DNA of 16,157 nt from an uncultured Collinsella sp. (GCA_902496275.1 CABVAC010000045.1:1-16157), one strand, 5' to 3'. Shown: positions 1 through 7,234, counted from the stretch's first letter. A program made the numbers and translations. The notes: a model not told the origin generated them from the letters alone.

Positions 1-15
1 GCGGGTGGTTTCTGA

Positions 16-38
16 TGCGGCGCGCTGCGCGCCCCGCA
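16..38. repeat. GC-rich short hairpin
   Basis: Bases 16-25 and 29-38 pair over 9 of 10 positions around a 3-base loop. The stem is almost pure G/C. No T-tract follows on either strand, so it is not an obvious terminator. It is the first of three stem-loops packed into the 249 bases downstream of the ATPase gene. Confidence 0.4.
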
Positions 39-57
39 CAGGCTAAAGCCCGTAATC

Positions 58-91
58 AAAAAGAGCTGGCCGGGCAAAGCCCGACCAGCTC
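58..91 (-). terminator. Rho-independent terminator downstream of the P-type ATPase
   Basis: Bases 63-75 pair with 79-91 (GAGCTGG-C-CGGGC against GCCCG-A-CCAGCTC) with one C/A mismatch and an AAA loop. Read on the minus strand, the stem is followed at once by five T residues (A58-A62 on the plus strand). This is a typical intrinsic terminator for leftward transcription. It lies about 160 bases past the ATPase stop codon, so the transcript would first run through the large inverted repeat at 151-238. Confidence 0.75.
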
Positions 92-150
92 ACAAACTTT
101 CCCTCAGCCCTTTTCATCCGCACGGGAGAAAAGCCAACAAGGATACCGCA

Positions 151-238
151 GGGCCCGCCCCGGAAGCCCTTTCTCCCGAACGATCCCGCAGCGCGAAGCG
201 CGAGGACCAGTGAGGGAGAAAGGGCGTGGGGCGGGCCC
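151..238. repeat. Large inverted repeat with about 27-nt arms
   Basis: The left arm has two blocks, GGGCCCGCCCC (151-161) and GCCCTTTCTCCC (166-177). They match GGGGCGGGCCC (228-238) and GGGAGAAAGGGC (214-225) on the right. Only the short spacers 162-165 and 226-227 do not pair. The loop 178-213 holds its own small GCGC-GAA-GCGC hairpin at about 191-200. A second copy of the CGGGAGAAA word at 123-131 could compete for the strand at 170-178. The repeat lies directly after the ATPase stop codon. It may be a 3' mRNA stabiliser, an extra terminator stem, or a short mobile palindromic repeat. No T-tract adjoins it. Confidence 0.7.
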
Positions 239-249
239 GGACAGGTACG

Positions 250-2931
250 TTACTCTTTCTCCACAGCGCGCATGATCGCCTTGTAGATCTCCATCAGCGG
301 GATGATCAGGAAGGCCAGGCCCAAAGCGGCAAGAACGCCCTTGAGCTCAAGCGTCACAGGGCCAAAGAACATCTCGGCAAGCGTCGGCTGTACGGTCACG
401 ATCACCGTCAGCACCAGCGCCAGCGCAGCGGAAGCCCACAGCCACTTGTTCTGCTTCTTCATGGTGAACAGCGACGCACGACGGCTGCGCATATTGAAGC
501 AGTGGAAAATCTCGACCATGTTGAGCGTGATGAACGCCATCATCACGCCTTCCTCGTCGGCATTGCCGGCGATCATATCAGCGATGTGAATGTAGCCCAT
601 GTCAAAGTACACGCCCACAAAGAAGCTCGCCAGCACCAGCGCGGTGATGATCAGACCCTGGACCACGCAGTCCAGACCCATATGTCCGGCGAAGACACCG
701 TCCTTAGCGTTGCGCGGCTTGCGCTTCATAATGTCGCCCTCGGCGTCCTCCATGCCCAGCGCGAGCGCGGGGAAACAGTCGGTAACCAGGTTCACCCACA
801 GCAGCTGCACCGGCTGGAAGATGGTAAAGCCGATGAGCGTGGCGATAAACACCGAGAAGACCTCGGCAAGGTTTGCCGAAAGCAGGAACTGGATGACCTT
901 GCGGATGTTGTCGTAGATGCGACGGCCCTCTTCGCAGGCACCGATGATGGTGGCGAAGTTGTCATCGGCAAGCACCATGTCGGCGACGTTCTTGGTGACG
1001 TCGGTACCGGTGATGCCCATGCCAACGCCGATGTCGGCGCGCTTGATGGACGGGGCGTCGTTGACGCCGTCGCCCGTCATGGCCACGATCTGGTCGCGCG
1101 ACTTCCAAGCCTCGACGATGCGGGTCTTGTGCTCGGGCTGAACGCGGGCGTACACGCCGTAGTCCTCGATGTGCGCGTCGAGCTCCTCGTCGCTCATGCG
1201 ATCGAGGTCGGCACCGGTGATGGCATGGCCGCGATCGGTGACGATGCCCAGCTGCTTGGCGATGGCCACGGCGGTGTCGATGTGGTCGCCCGTGATCATG
1301 ACGGTGCGGATACCGGCGTCGTGCGCCTCGCGGATGGCGTCGGCGACCTCGGGGCGGACCGGGTCAATCATGCCGGACAGGCCGCAGAAGACCAGGTCAT
1401 GCTCGAGCGCGGCGGGGCTGCAGTCGGCCGGGACCTCGGTGTAGGTGCGGCTCGCCAGCGCCAGCACGCGCAGGGCCTCGTCGGCCATGGCCTTGTTGGC
1501 GGCCACGAGCTCGGCGCGACGCTCCTCGGTCAGCGGAACGACCTTGTCGCCCTCGTAGATATGGGTGCACAGGCCGATCACCACGTCGGGCGCGCCCTTG
1601 GTGTACTGCTCATACTCGCCGTCCAGGGTCTCGACGACCACGGACATCATCTTGCGGCCCGAGTCAAACGGGGCCTCGCCCACGCGCGGATGCTCGGCAG
1701 TCAGGCCAGTGAGCCCCGCCTTGCCGGCATCGTTGACGAGCGCACACTCGGTCGGCTCACCCACGGCCTCGCCCAGCTCCTCGTCCCACTGGGCGTCGGA
1801 GCACAGAGCCATGCCGGCCAGGAACTTCTCCTTAGGCGCAGCGAGCTCGTGCTTGACGACGGTCATCTTGTTCTGGGTGAGGGTACCGGTCTTGTCGGAG
1901 CAGATGGTCTGCGTGCAGCCAAGGGTCTCGACGGCAGAGAGCTTGCGGATAATCGCCTGACGCTTGGCCATCTTGGTCACGCCGAGCGACAGCACGATGG
2001 TCACGACGGCAACCAGGCCCTCGGGGATGGCGGCGACGGCAAGCGAGACAGCGACCATAAAGGTGTCGAGCAGCGCGGTCGGATCGGTGAGAACGTTGCC
2101 CACGCCGTGGCGGATGATGTCGACGCCAAAGATGACGACGCAGATGACGATAACCATGATGGTGAGGATGCGGCTGAGCTCGGCGAGCTTCACCTGCAGC
2201 GGCGTGAGCTCTTCCTTGGCCTCGGCCAGGGCGCCGGCGATCTTGCCCATCTCGGTGTTCATACCGGTGCCGACCACGACGGCGCGACCGCGGCCGTATA
2301 CCACGGTGGAACCCATGTAGCACATGTTCTTGCGGTCGCCGAGCGGCACGTCGTCGGTGCCGGCGGCGAGCTCAATGACGTTGGCATGCTTCTCGACGGG
2401 CACGGACTCGCCGGTAAGGGCGGCCTCCTCGATCTTCATCGTGGCGCTCTCGAGCACACGGCAGTCGGCCGGGACGGAGTCGCCCGCCTCGAGCATGATC
2501 ACATCGCCGGGCACGAGCTCGGCGCTCGGCAGGTGCACGAGCTTGCCGTCGCGCAGCACCTTGGACTGCGCCGCGCTCATCTCCTGCAGGGCCTCGAGAG
2601 CCTCCTCGCTTTTAGCCTCCTGGACCACGCCCAGCACCGAGTTGACGATAACGACGAACATGATGATGGCGACATCGGCAAAGTCCGCCTCGCCCTTGAC
2701 CATGCCCGTGAGCGCGCTGATGACGGCGGCAACGATCAGCATGATGACCATGGGGTCGGCCATCTGCTCAAAGAAGCGCTTCCACAGCGGCGTCTTCTCG
2801 GCTTCCTCGAGCTTGTTAGGGCCTGTCTTAGCGAGGCGCGACGACGCCTCGTCGTCGCTCAGGCCGAGGTTCTCATCGACACCTTGGTCGCTGAGCACCT
2901 CCGCCGCGGCGGACAGGTATTCCTTTTGCAT
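250..2931 (-). CDS. Calcium-transporting P-type ATPase (P2A/PMCA-like)
   Basis: An 893-aa membrane pump of the P2 family, predicted to use ATP to export Ca2+ or a similar cation. Seen in order: N-terminal cation-ATPase domain (about 10-75), actuator loop with TGES at 173-176, M4 motif PEGL at 303-306, phosphorylation motif DKTGT with Asp346, KGAPD at 445-449 in the nucleotide domain, TGDH at 547-550, and the hinge motif TGDGVNDAP at 619-627. Residues matching the SERCA calcium ligands are present: Glu304 (M4), Asn687 and Glu690 (M5), Asn714 and Asp718 (M6). This argues for Ca2+ over Na+/K+ or heavy metals. Ten membrane segments fit the hydrophobicity pattern. The start at 2931 has AGGAGG nine bases upstream (2941-2946). 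Length is normal for bacterial Ca-ATPases. The gene stands alone, divergent from pyruvate kinase. Family call is firm; exact ion is inferred. Confidence 0.96.
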   Translation of the reverse strand: MQKEYLSAAAEVLSDQGVDENLGLSDDEASSRLAKTGPNKLEEAEKTPLWKRFFEQMADPMVIMLIVAAVISALTGMVKGEADFADVAIIMFVVIVNSVLGVVQEAKSEEALEALQEMSAAQSKVLRDGKLVHLPSAELVPGDVIMLEAGDSVPADCRVLESATMKIEEAALTGESVPVEKHANVIELAAGTDDVPLGDRKNMCYMGSTVVYGRGRAVVVGTGMNTEMGKIAGALAEAKEELTPLQVKLAELSRILTIMVIVICVVIFGVDIIRHGVGNVLTDPTALLDTFMVAVSLAVAAIPEGLVAVVTIVLSLGVTKMAKRQAIIRKLSAVETLGCTQTICSDKTGTLTQNKMTVVKHELAAPKEKFLAGMALCSDAQWDEELGEAVGEPTECALVNDAGKAGLTGLTAEHPRVGEAPFDSGRKMMSVVVETLDGEYEQYTKGAPDVVIGLCTHIYEGDKVVPLTEERRAELVAANKAMADEALRVLALASRTYTEVPADCSPAALEHDLVFCGLSGMIDPVRPEVADAIREAHDAGIRTVMITGDHIDTAVAIAKQLGIVTDRGHAITGADLDRMSDEELDAHIEDYGVYARVQPEHKTRIVEAWKSRDQIVAMTGDGVNDAPSIKRADIGVGMGITGTDVTKNVADMVLADDNFATIIGACEEGRRIYDNIRKVIQFLLSANLAEVFSVFIATLIGFTIFQPVQLLWVNLVTDCFPALALGMEDAEGDIMKRKPRNAKDGVFAGHMGLDCVVQGLIITALVLASFFVGVYFDMGYIHIADMIAGNADEEGVMMAFITLNMVEIFHCFNMRSRRASLFTMKKQNKWLWASAALALVLTVIVTVQPTLAEMFFGPVTLELKGVLAALGLAFLIIPLMEIYKAIMRAVEKE

Positions 2932-2940
2932 ATAGAGTCC

Positions 2941-2995
2941 CCTCCTGGGATTCGGGCCACTCAGCAGATTGATGCCCGATCATAATTCCCAGGAG
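2941..2995 (-). promoter_or_regulatory. Ribosome-site-burying hairpin in the ATPase leader
   Basis: On the minus-strand transcript the upstream word CTCCTGGGA (plus-strand 2987-2995) is a perfect complement of TCCCAGGAG (2942-2950), which contains five of the six bases of the AGGAGG ribosome site. Inside it a second 6-bp stem forms, TCGGGC (2974-2979) with GCCCGA (2952-2957). The fold would hide the ribosome site of the ATPase gene. A possible -10 word, TATGAT, lies within the loop at 2980-2985. If it were the real promoter, the upstream arm would not be transcribed and the hairpin would not form in RNA. Confidence 0.5.
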
Positions 2996-3010
2996 AAGGG
3001 CAAGGGCTCA

Positions 3011-3039
3011 TCAAGGCTGCCGTGCTGAGCGGCAGTTGA
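3011..3039. repeat. Stem-loop in the ATPase-pyk intergenic region
   Basis: CTGCCG (3017-3022) and CGGCAG (3030-3035) are perfect inverted copies around a 7-base loop. TCAA (3011-3014) and TTGA (3036-3039) extend the stem across a GG bulge. It would lie in the distal 5' leader of the ATPase mRNA if transcription begins further upstream. It has no adjacent T-tract. Its role is unknown. Confidence 0.5.
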
Positions 3040-3290
3040 TAGTGGAGCTATGGTACCCCAAAGCAACGCGTCTAGCCAAAACAATCCATTTGGAAATATG
3101 GTCCATAAGCAACGGTGCAGACCGTGTGATGCTCAATACTGATAAAACGTTTTTTCTTCGGCGCATCATCAAATTGAAATATCGCCCAGATAGCAGCGGT
3201 TAGAACGGTTGGTAAAGTTTTTGCATATACCGTTTTTCCGCAAAAAATGAACTTCTAATTCGGCATACGGTCGATTTTTTGGGGTATTCG
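3040..3290. other. AT-rich intergenic stretch between the ATPase and pyk
   Basis: No credible gene lies here. The stretch is clearly richer in A/T than the flanking genes. It holds several small palindromic words: TATGGTCCATA (3097-3107), AAAACGTTTT (3144-3153), and the inverted pair TTTTTGC / GCAAAAA (3218-3224 and 3240-3246). These could be protein-binding sites or simply chance in AT-rich DNA. The promoter of the leftward ATPase gene must lie somewhere between here and 2940, but I see no convincing -35/-10 pair for it. Confidence 0.5.
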
Positions 3291-3309
3291 GACGCCATTT
3301 CGTTATAAT
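3279..3309 (+). promoter_or_regulatory. Promoter of pyruvate kinase
   Basis: TATAAT at 3304-3309 is a perfect -10 box, 63 bases before the pyk start codon. The -35 is poor: TTGGGG at 3279-3284 is 19 bases away, and no TTGACA-like word sits at 17. The predicted transcript starts near 3316 and has a leader of about 57 bases. Confidence 0.6.
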
Positions 3310-3372
3310 CAACTCGGTTTTATTTCTTATGGTTTATCTATCAGCGCAAGACGATGTCAGATGGAGGTCTGA

Positions 3373-4833
3373 ATGTACAAGCGCACCAAGATTGTATGCA
3401 CCATGGGTCCCGCCTGCGATAGCGACGAGACCATCCGCGAGATGATCAAGGCGGGCATGAACGTCGCCCGTTTTAACTTCTCGCACGGATCCTACGACGA
3501 GCACCACGGTCGCATCGAGCGCGTCCGTCGTATTTCCAAGGAGCTCGGTCTGCCCGTCGGCATCCTGCTCGACACCAAGGGCCCCGAGGTCCGCACCGGC
3601 CTTCTGGTCGACGGCAAGAAGGTTGCCGTCAAGACCGGCGACAAGATCGTCGTCACCGCTCAGCCCACGACCGAGGATTTCCACGGCACCTCTGAGCACA
3701 TCTCCCTCGACTACCTGGCTCTGCCCTCCGAGGTCGAGAAGGGCTCCCTCATCCTGATCGATGACGGCCTGGTTGCCCTCGAGGTCGAGTCCGTCGACGG
3801 CCAGGACATGACCTGCGTCGTTAAGAACGACGGCCTGATCGGCGAGCGCAAGGGCGTCAACATGCCCAACGTCAACATCTCGCTGCCCGCCATCACCGAG
3901 CGCGATCGTCAGGACATCCTCTTTGGCCTGACCGAGAACATCGACTACATCGCCGCTTCCTTCATCCGCGACGGCGAGTCCGTCCGCGGCATCCGCGAGC
4001 TTTGCCGCGAGAACGGCGGCGAGCACGTGACGATCTTCCCGAAGATCGAGTGCGCCCTGGGCGTCGAGAACTTCGACGAGATCCTCGAGGCTTCCGACGG
4101 CATCATGGTCGCCCGTGGCGACCTGGGCATCGAGATCAAGCCCGAGCTCGTTCCGCACATCCAGAAGGAGATCATCGCCAAGTGCAACGCGGCCTACAAG
4201 CCCGTTATCACCGCTACGCAGATGCTCGACTCCATGCAGCAGAACCCGCGCCCGACGCGCGCCGAGGTTGCCGACGTTGCTAACGCCATTTACGACGGCA
4301 CCGACGCCGTTATGCTGTCCGGCGAGTCCGCTGCCGGTAAGTACCCGGTCGAGGCCGTCAAGATGCAGGCCAGCATTGCTCTCGAGACCGAGAAGTACCT
4401 CCCGGCTCACGCTCCGCTCGAGGTTCCGGCTGACGCTCACGGCACCCGCGTTGTCAACAACGTTGTGGGTATGTCCGCTGTGAACATGGCCACCACCGTT
4501 GGCGCCAAGTGCATCACCGTGCCGACGACCACCGGCCGTACTGCTCGCCTGATCTCGCACTTCCGTCCCAACATGCCGATCTGCGCGTTCTCCCGCCACG
4601 AGTGGGCCGTCCAGCAGATGATCATGTACTGGGGCGTTATCCCGCACCAGGCCGAGATTACCCAGGGCACCGTCAACGGCACGATCGTCAAGGCGATCGA
4701 GACCGCTAAGGAGCTCGGCTACGTCGAGGCCGGCGACCTGACCGTCGCCACCGCTGGCGATCCCCGCATGAGCGTCCAGCTCGAGGACAAGGTCTCCTCG
4801 ACCAACGTCGCTTACGTCGCTCAGGTGCGCTAA
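3373..4833 (+). CDS. pyk: Pyruvate kinase
   Basis: A 486-aa cytoplasmic glycolytic enzyme that makes pyruvate and ATP from phosphoenolpyruvate and ADP. The N-terminal barrel opens with TKIVCTMGPA. ARFNFSHG (32-39) and LLDTKGPEVRTG (65-76) supply the phosphate and K+ site residues Arg33, Asn35, Ser37, Asp67 and Thr68. FPKIEC carries catalytic Lys224 and metal ligand Glu226. MVARGDLG (246-253) supplies the second metal ligand Asp250. The B domain spans about 70-170 and the C-terminal allosteric domain about 350-486. There is no extra PEP-utilising domain, as found in some Gram-positive enzymes. Length is normal for the family. The start at 3373 has GGAGG five bases upstream. It is a single-gene unit with its own promoter and a strong terminator. 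C- and G-ending, T-poor codon use suggests high expression. Confidence 0.98.
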   Translation: MYKRTKIVCTMGPACDSDETIREMIKAGMNVARFNFSHGSYDEHHGRIERVRRISKELGLPVGILLDTKGPEVRTGLLVDGKKVAVKTGDKIVVTAQPTTEDFHGTSEHISLDYLALPSEVEKGSLILIDDGLVALEVESVDGQDMTCVVKNDGLIGERKGVNMPNVNISLPAITERDRQDILFGLTENIDYIAASFIRDGESVRGIRELCRENGGEHVTIFPKIECALGVENFDEILEASDGIMVARGDLGIEIKPELVPHIQKEIIAKCNAAYKPVITATQMLDSMQQNPRPTRAEVADVANAIYDGTDAVMLSGESAAGKYPVEAVKMQASIALETEKYLPAHAPLEVPADAHGTRVVNNVVGMSAVNMATTVGAKCITVPTTTGRTARLISHFRPNMPICAFSRHEWAVQQMIMYWGVIPHQAEITQGTVNGTIVKAIETAKELGYVEAGDLTVATAGDPRMSVQLEDKVSSTNVAYVAQVR

Positions 4834-4861
4834 GTCGTACTTGCAAGCATACTTGCATTGC

Positions 4862-4898
4862 AAAGGGCCCGGAAGGCTTCGCCTTCCGGGCCCTTTTT
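4862..4898 (+). terminator. Strong rho-independent terminator of pyk
   Basis: Bases 4862-4877 and 4881-4896 form a perfect 16-bp stem closed by a TTC loop inside a C(TTC)G turn. A run of five T residues covers 4894-4898. It begins 28 bases after the pyk stop. The stem starts in A/T and ends in T/A, so it could also act leftward. Confidence 0.95.
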
Positions 4899-4901
4899 CT
4901 G

Positions 4902-5076
4902 TGCCAATGCCGCCGCACGGCAAAACACGCACTCATTTCTTTACCAAAAGCGCGAAATCCACCCTTCGAGGCCCAAAAAATAAAGCCCCAAGCGCTAAAA
5001 GTGTTCGCCCGGTGGCAAACCCACACCTTAACCGACGCTGCTAAATCGTTTTAGCAAGAGCCGGATTGACCTGCTT
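4902..5076. other. Intergenic stretch with one small hairpin
   Basis: No gene can be supported here. The only clear structure is TGCTAAA (5039-5045) with TTTAGCA (5050-5056), a perfect 7-bp stem with a TCGT loop. It may be an operator, and it lies just before the long inverted repeat at 5077-5204. Confidence 0.5.
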
Positions 5077-5204
5077 TTCGGAAGTATGCGGCAAATTCTG
5101 ATACCTCCGAGCACACCCCGTTTTTTCGCAACAAAATGCCTGATAAACTAGCCTCAAAAGCCAGGTCTGCTCACAAGGTTTAGATTTTGCCGCATACTTC
5201 CGAA
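5077..5204. repeat. Paired inverted repeat upstream of the AbiEi-like gene
   Basis: TTCGGAAGTATGCGGCAAA at 5077-5095 is repeated perfectly, inverted, at 5186-5204. The match continues more loosely inward (about 14 of 22 positions, with GAGCA and ACC kept), giving arms of about 41 bases at 5077-5117 and 5164-5204. The 46-base centre (5118-5163) is AT-rich and holds a -10-like word, GATAAA at 5142-5147. The element ends 51 bases before the next start codon. AbiEi-type antitoxins are known to bind paired inverted repeats in their own promoters, so an autoregulatory operator is a natural reading. A short non-autonomous mobile element with 19-bp terminal repeats is the alternative. No clean target-site duplication flanks it. 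Confidence 0.85.
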
Positions 5205-5255
5205 TTGACACTGGCATCGCACGGTCCAAAAGCATATTTCGACCAGGAGGACGTC

Positions 5256-6329
5256 ATGGACCTGACGCTATGCGGTCAATCCGCTTTTTACTATCACCGT
5301 ATCCCGCCACAGATATTAGGCCTTTACCCTGCCATTAGCCTTGGCAATATGGATCGCAGATGTTGCGGCCTCGGAAGTCATGCAGTTGTAAAAGACCTGC
5401 TTCACGCACCGCTTCACAGGATTGTATTCACTCGGGCACAATCCGGGTCGCGAAGCCTGTTTAAATCGCACCTCCTGACCCAAGAGCCGCCTCCCGGGTC
5501 GTTTAGGCAAACCGAGCATGGGTTTGATGTCACATCGCCCGAGTTCACACTGCTCAACCTTGCTACGCAGGTCTCACGCAACCAGCTGCTTATGGCGTGT
5601 TATGAGATGTGCAGCTCGTTTGCTGTGTATACACCCTGCAAACGAGCGCAACGGCAACTTGATGAAGCTATTTCGCTTAAGCTCATTCCACCCAACTGCG
5701 GCTGGGAGCGGGTTATCGACGTCAACGGCAAGGATACCAACCTGTGGAAGCGCACGCCGCTTCTTTCCGCAGCGGATATCGCCGCGTTCGCCAAGCAGGC
5801 CGCAGGCCTGCGCGGTGTTAAGCAGCTCCGCTGGGCCGCCGAACGCATGACAGGACAGACCGCCTCGCCCTTCGAAGTACAGACCTCCATGCTTATCTCG
5901 CTCCCCCGCGACGAGGGCGGCATGGGCATCAACATCGCAAACAACGTGCGCATCCCACTCAGCGACGCCGCGCGCTCGCTGTATGACAAAACCTGCTGCT
6001 ACGCCGATATCCTCATCGAAAGCGCCACCGACAGCATGGGTGTCATCCTTGAATGCCAAGGCCGCTCCGCCCACGACAGCGAAGCCGCGAGCCTCTCCGA
6101 TGCCGAGCGCGCCACCGCGCTCACAAGCATGGGCTACGACGTCATCCAAATTACCTTTGGCCAGATTAAGGATAAGAAGAGCTTCGACCACATAGCCGAG
6201 CTCATCCATAAAAAGGCTGGACTTTCCTACACCCCAAAGACCAAACAGGAGCGCGCCGCCGAAGTCACCCTGCGGCAAGAGCTACTTGTCAATTGGGTTG
6301 AGCTATTCACCGCCAAGCCGGCCAGCTAG
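5256..6329 (+). CDS. AbiEi-like / DUF559-type protein with a PD-(D/E)XK nuclease-like C-terminus
   Basis: A 357-aa protein without a named function. I place the start at 5256: the ATG there has AGGAGG six bases upstream, while an in-frame ATG at 5187 lies inside the inverted repeat and lacks a ribosome site. The middle part (DVTSPEFTLLNLATQ, 91-105) resembles the VTSPERTLLDLA-like stretch of AbiEi antitoxin-type proteins. The C-terminal third looks like the DUF559/Vsr endonuclease fold: SPFE (Glu206), Asp251 in YADILIE, then ILECQGRSAH with Glu266 and Gln268, and the helix SDAERATALTSMGYDVIQI. This gives an E...D...ExQ pattern, with Gln in place of the usual Lys. No AbiEii-type toxin gene is next to it, so it is an orphan. 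It may be a repressor, a nuclease, or both. It converges with the phospholipase-like gene. Fold assignment rests on motif recall. Confidence 0.85.
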   Translation: MDLTLCGQSAFYYHRIPPQILGLYPAISLGNMDRRCCGLGSHAVVKDLLHAPLHRIVFTRAQSGSRSLFKSHLLTQEPPPGSFRQTEHGFDVTSPEFTLLNLATQVSRNQLLMACYEMCSSFAVYTPCKRAQRQLDEAISLKLIPPNCGWERVIDVNGKDTNLWKRTPLLSAADIAAFAKQAAGLRGVKQLRWAAERMTGQTASPFEVQTSMLISLPRDEGGMGINIANNVRIPLSDAARSLYDKTCCYADILIESATDSMGVILECQGRSAHDSEAASLSDAERATALTSMGYDVIQITFGQIKDKKSFDHIAELIHKKAGLSYTPKTKQERAAEVTLRQELLVNWVELFTAKPAS

Positions 6330-7174
6330 CAGCTAGCAATCAGGGGGACTGCGGGAACGCCAGAAGCGGCAACGCGAGCCGCAAAGCCCGCCTCGGTCAG
6401 CTCGATGACCTCGGTAAACGTTGCGTCGAAGAATTTCTCGGTCAGCAGGCGGTATGGCGGATGGTCGGGCTCGCCGGGGTTTTCGCGCACGATCTCGTGC
6501 ATAACGCCGATGGTCTTGAGCACATACTCCTTATGGATGGGATACTGCCCAAAACGCGTCGCCGCAGTATACAGGCGATCGGTCGCGCGCGGAATCGAAA
6601 CAATGCCGAGCGTCTTGCCAAACCAGTCAAAGTCGCCTTGCTTTTTAATGCGGAACTCCTCGCACGGCTTGCCGCCATGCGCCTCCAGGTACTGATTCAC
6701 GCGCGTATTCCATACGGTATCGGCCACCAGATGCGACCAGACACCCAGTGTCAAATCGAGCAACGACTGTGCCACATCTTCGGACGCAAGCGAGAACTCA
6801 CAGGCGCGGGGACCGGCAACCGGCTCGGCATCCTTGAAGCGTTGGGGATAATGCACCCGATTGAGTCGCTCGCGCTCCTCGGCAATCGAGGTCGCGGCAG
6901 CTGGCGCACCAACAAGCGCCCCTTTGAGCAGCGGCGCCACATAGGTATCCCAAAACTCATGCTCGCGCGGCTTGGGGATAGGCTCGGGCTTGGCAAAGTG
7001 CGTAATGCGATACGGGATGGGATCGGCGATGCCAGGGACCATATAGCCCACGAAAATATCCGGAACCACGCAGCCAAACAAAAAGGCATTGCGGTCGCGC
7101 ACGCTCTTGGCAAGCGCACCGGTGCGCTCCAGCAAACGCTCCGTCTGAGCGATATGAATGTTCCAGCTTGGCAT
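6326..7174 (-). CDS. Zinc-dependent phospholipase C family protein
   Basis: A 282-aa protein (from the ATG at 7174) beginning MPSWNIHIAQTERLL. This resembles the start of bacterial members of the zinc-dependent phospholipase C / S1-P1 nuclease-like family (PF00882). Likely metal ligands are Trp4 (backbone) and His7, Asp39 in VVPDI, His59 in ITHF, and His148 with Asp152 in WSHLVADTVWN. The metal-site pattern is therefore present. There is no signal peptide or membrane segment, unlike secreted clostridial phospholipases, so a cytoplasmic hydrolase is more likely than a toxin. An ATG four codons upstream (7186) is possible, but GGGGGTGG stands better before 7174. The substrate is unknown. Its last four bases overlap the end of the convergent gene. 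It stands alone, 80 bases from the end of the metal-transport operon. Confidence 0.85.
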   Translation of the reverse strand: MPSWNIHIAQTERLLERTGALAKSVRDRNAFLFGCVVPDIFVGYMVPGIADPIPYRITHFAKPEPIPKPREHEFWDTYVAPLLKGALVGAPAAATSIAEERERLNRVHYPQRFKDAEPVAGPRACEFSLASEDVAQSLLDLTLGVWSHLVADTVWNTRVNQYLEAHGGKPCEEFRIKKQGDFDWFGKTLGIVSIPRATDRLYTAATRFGQYPIHKEYVLKTIGVMHEIVRENPGEPDHPPYRLLTEKFFDATFTEVIELTEAGFAARVAASGVPAVPLIASC

Positions 7175-7216
7175 AGCCACCCCCATAAAAAACCTGGATA
7201 ACTATACCATCACGGC

Positions 7217-7234
7217 AAAGCCGCGCGGGCGGCT
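7217..7234 (-). terminator. Weak terminator candidate after the ECF operon
   Basis: AGCCGC (7219-7224) and GCGGCT (7229-7234) form a perfect 6-bp stem with a 4-base loop. On the minus strand it is followed by only two further T residues beyond the stem. It is the only stem-loop after the cbiO stop codon. Termination here may be incomplete. Confidence 0.35.

Noticed and set aside
226..2985. A 919-aa plus-strand open frame opposite the Ca-ATPase
   Set aside because: It is rich in His, Asp, Gly, Ala and Val, as expected for the complement of a GC-rich gene. It has no recognisable domain and the opposite strand has a complete ATPase with every motif.
3334..4932. A 532-aa minus-strand open frame opposite pyk
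   Set aside because: It spans the pyk terminator and the pyk ribosome site, has the same shadow composition, and shows no domain.
5065..5209. ATTGAC on both sides of the 5077-5204 inverted repeat as a target-site duplication
   Set aside because: The left copy (5065-5070) is six bases away from the arm, while the right copy overlaps the arm's end, so it is not a clean duplication.
5205..5210. A consensus TTGACA -35 box just after the inverted repeat
   Set aside because: No -10 word lies 16-19 bases downstream. The nearest TA-rich word is 22 bases away and would put the transcript start on the ribosome site.
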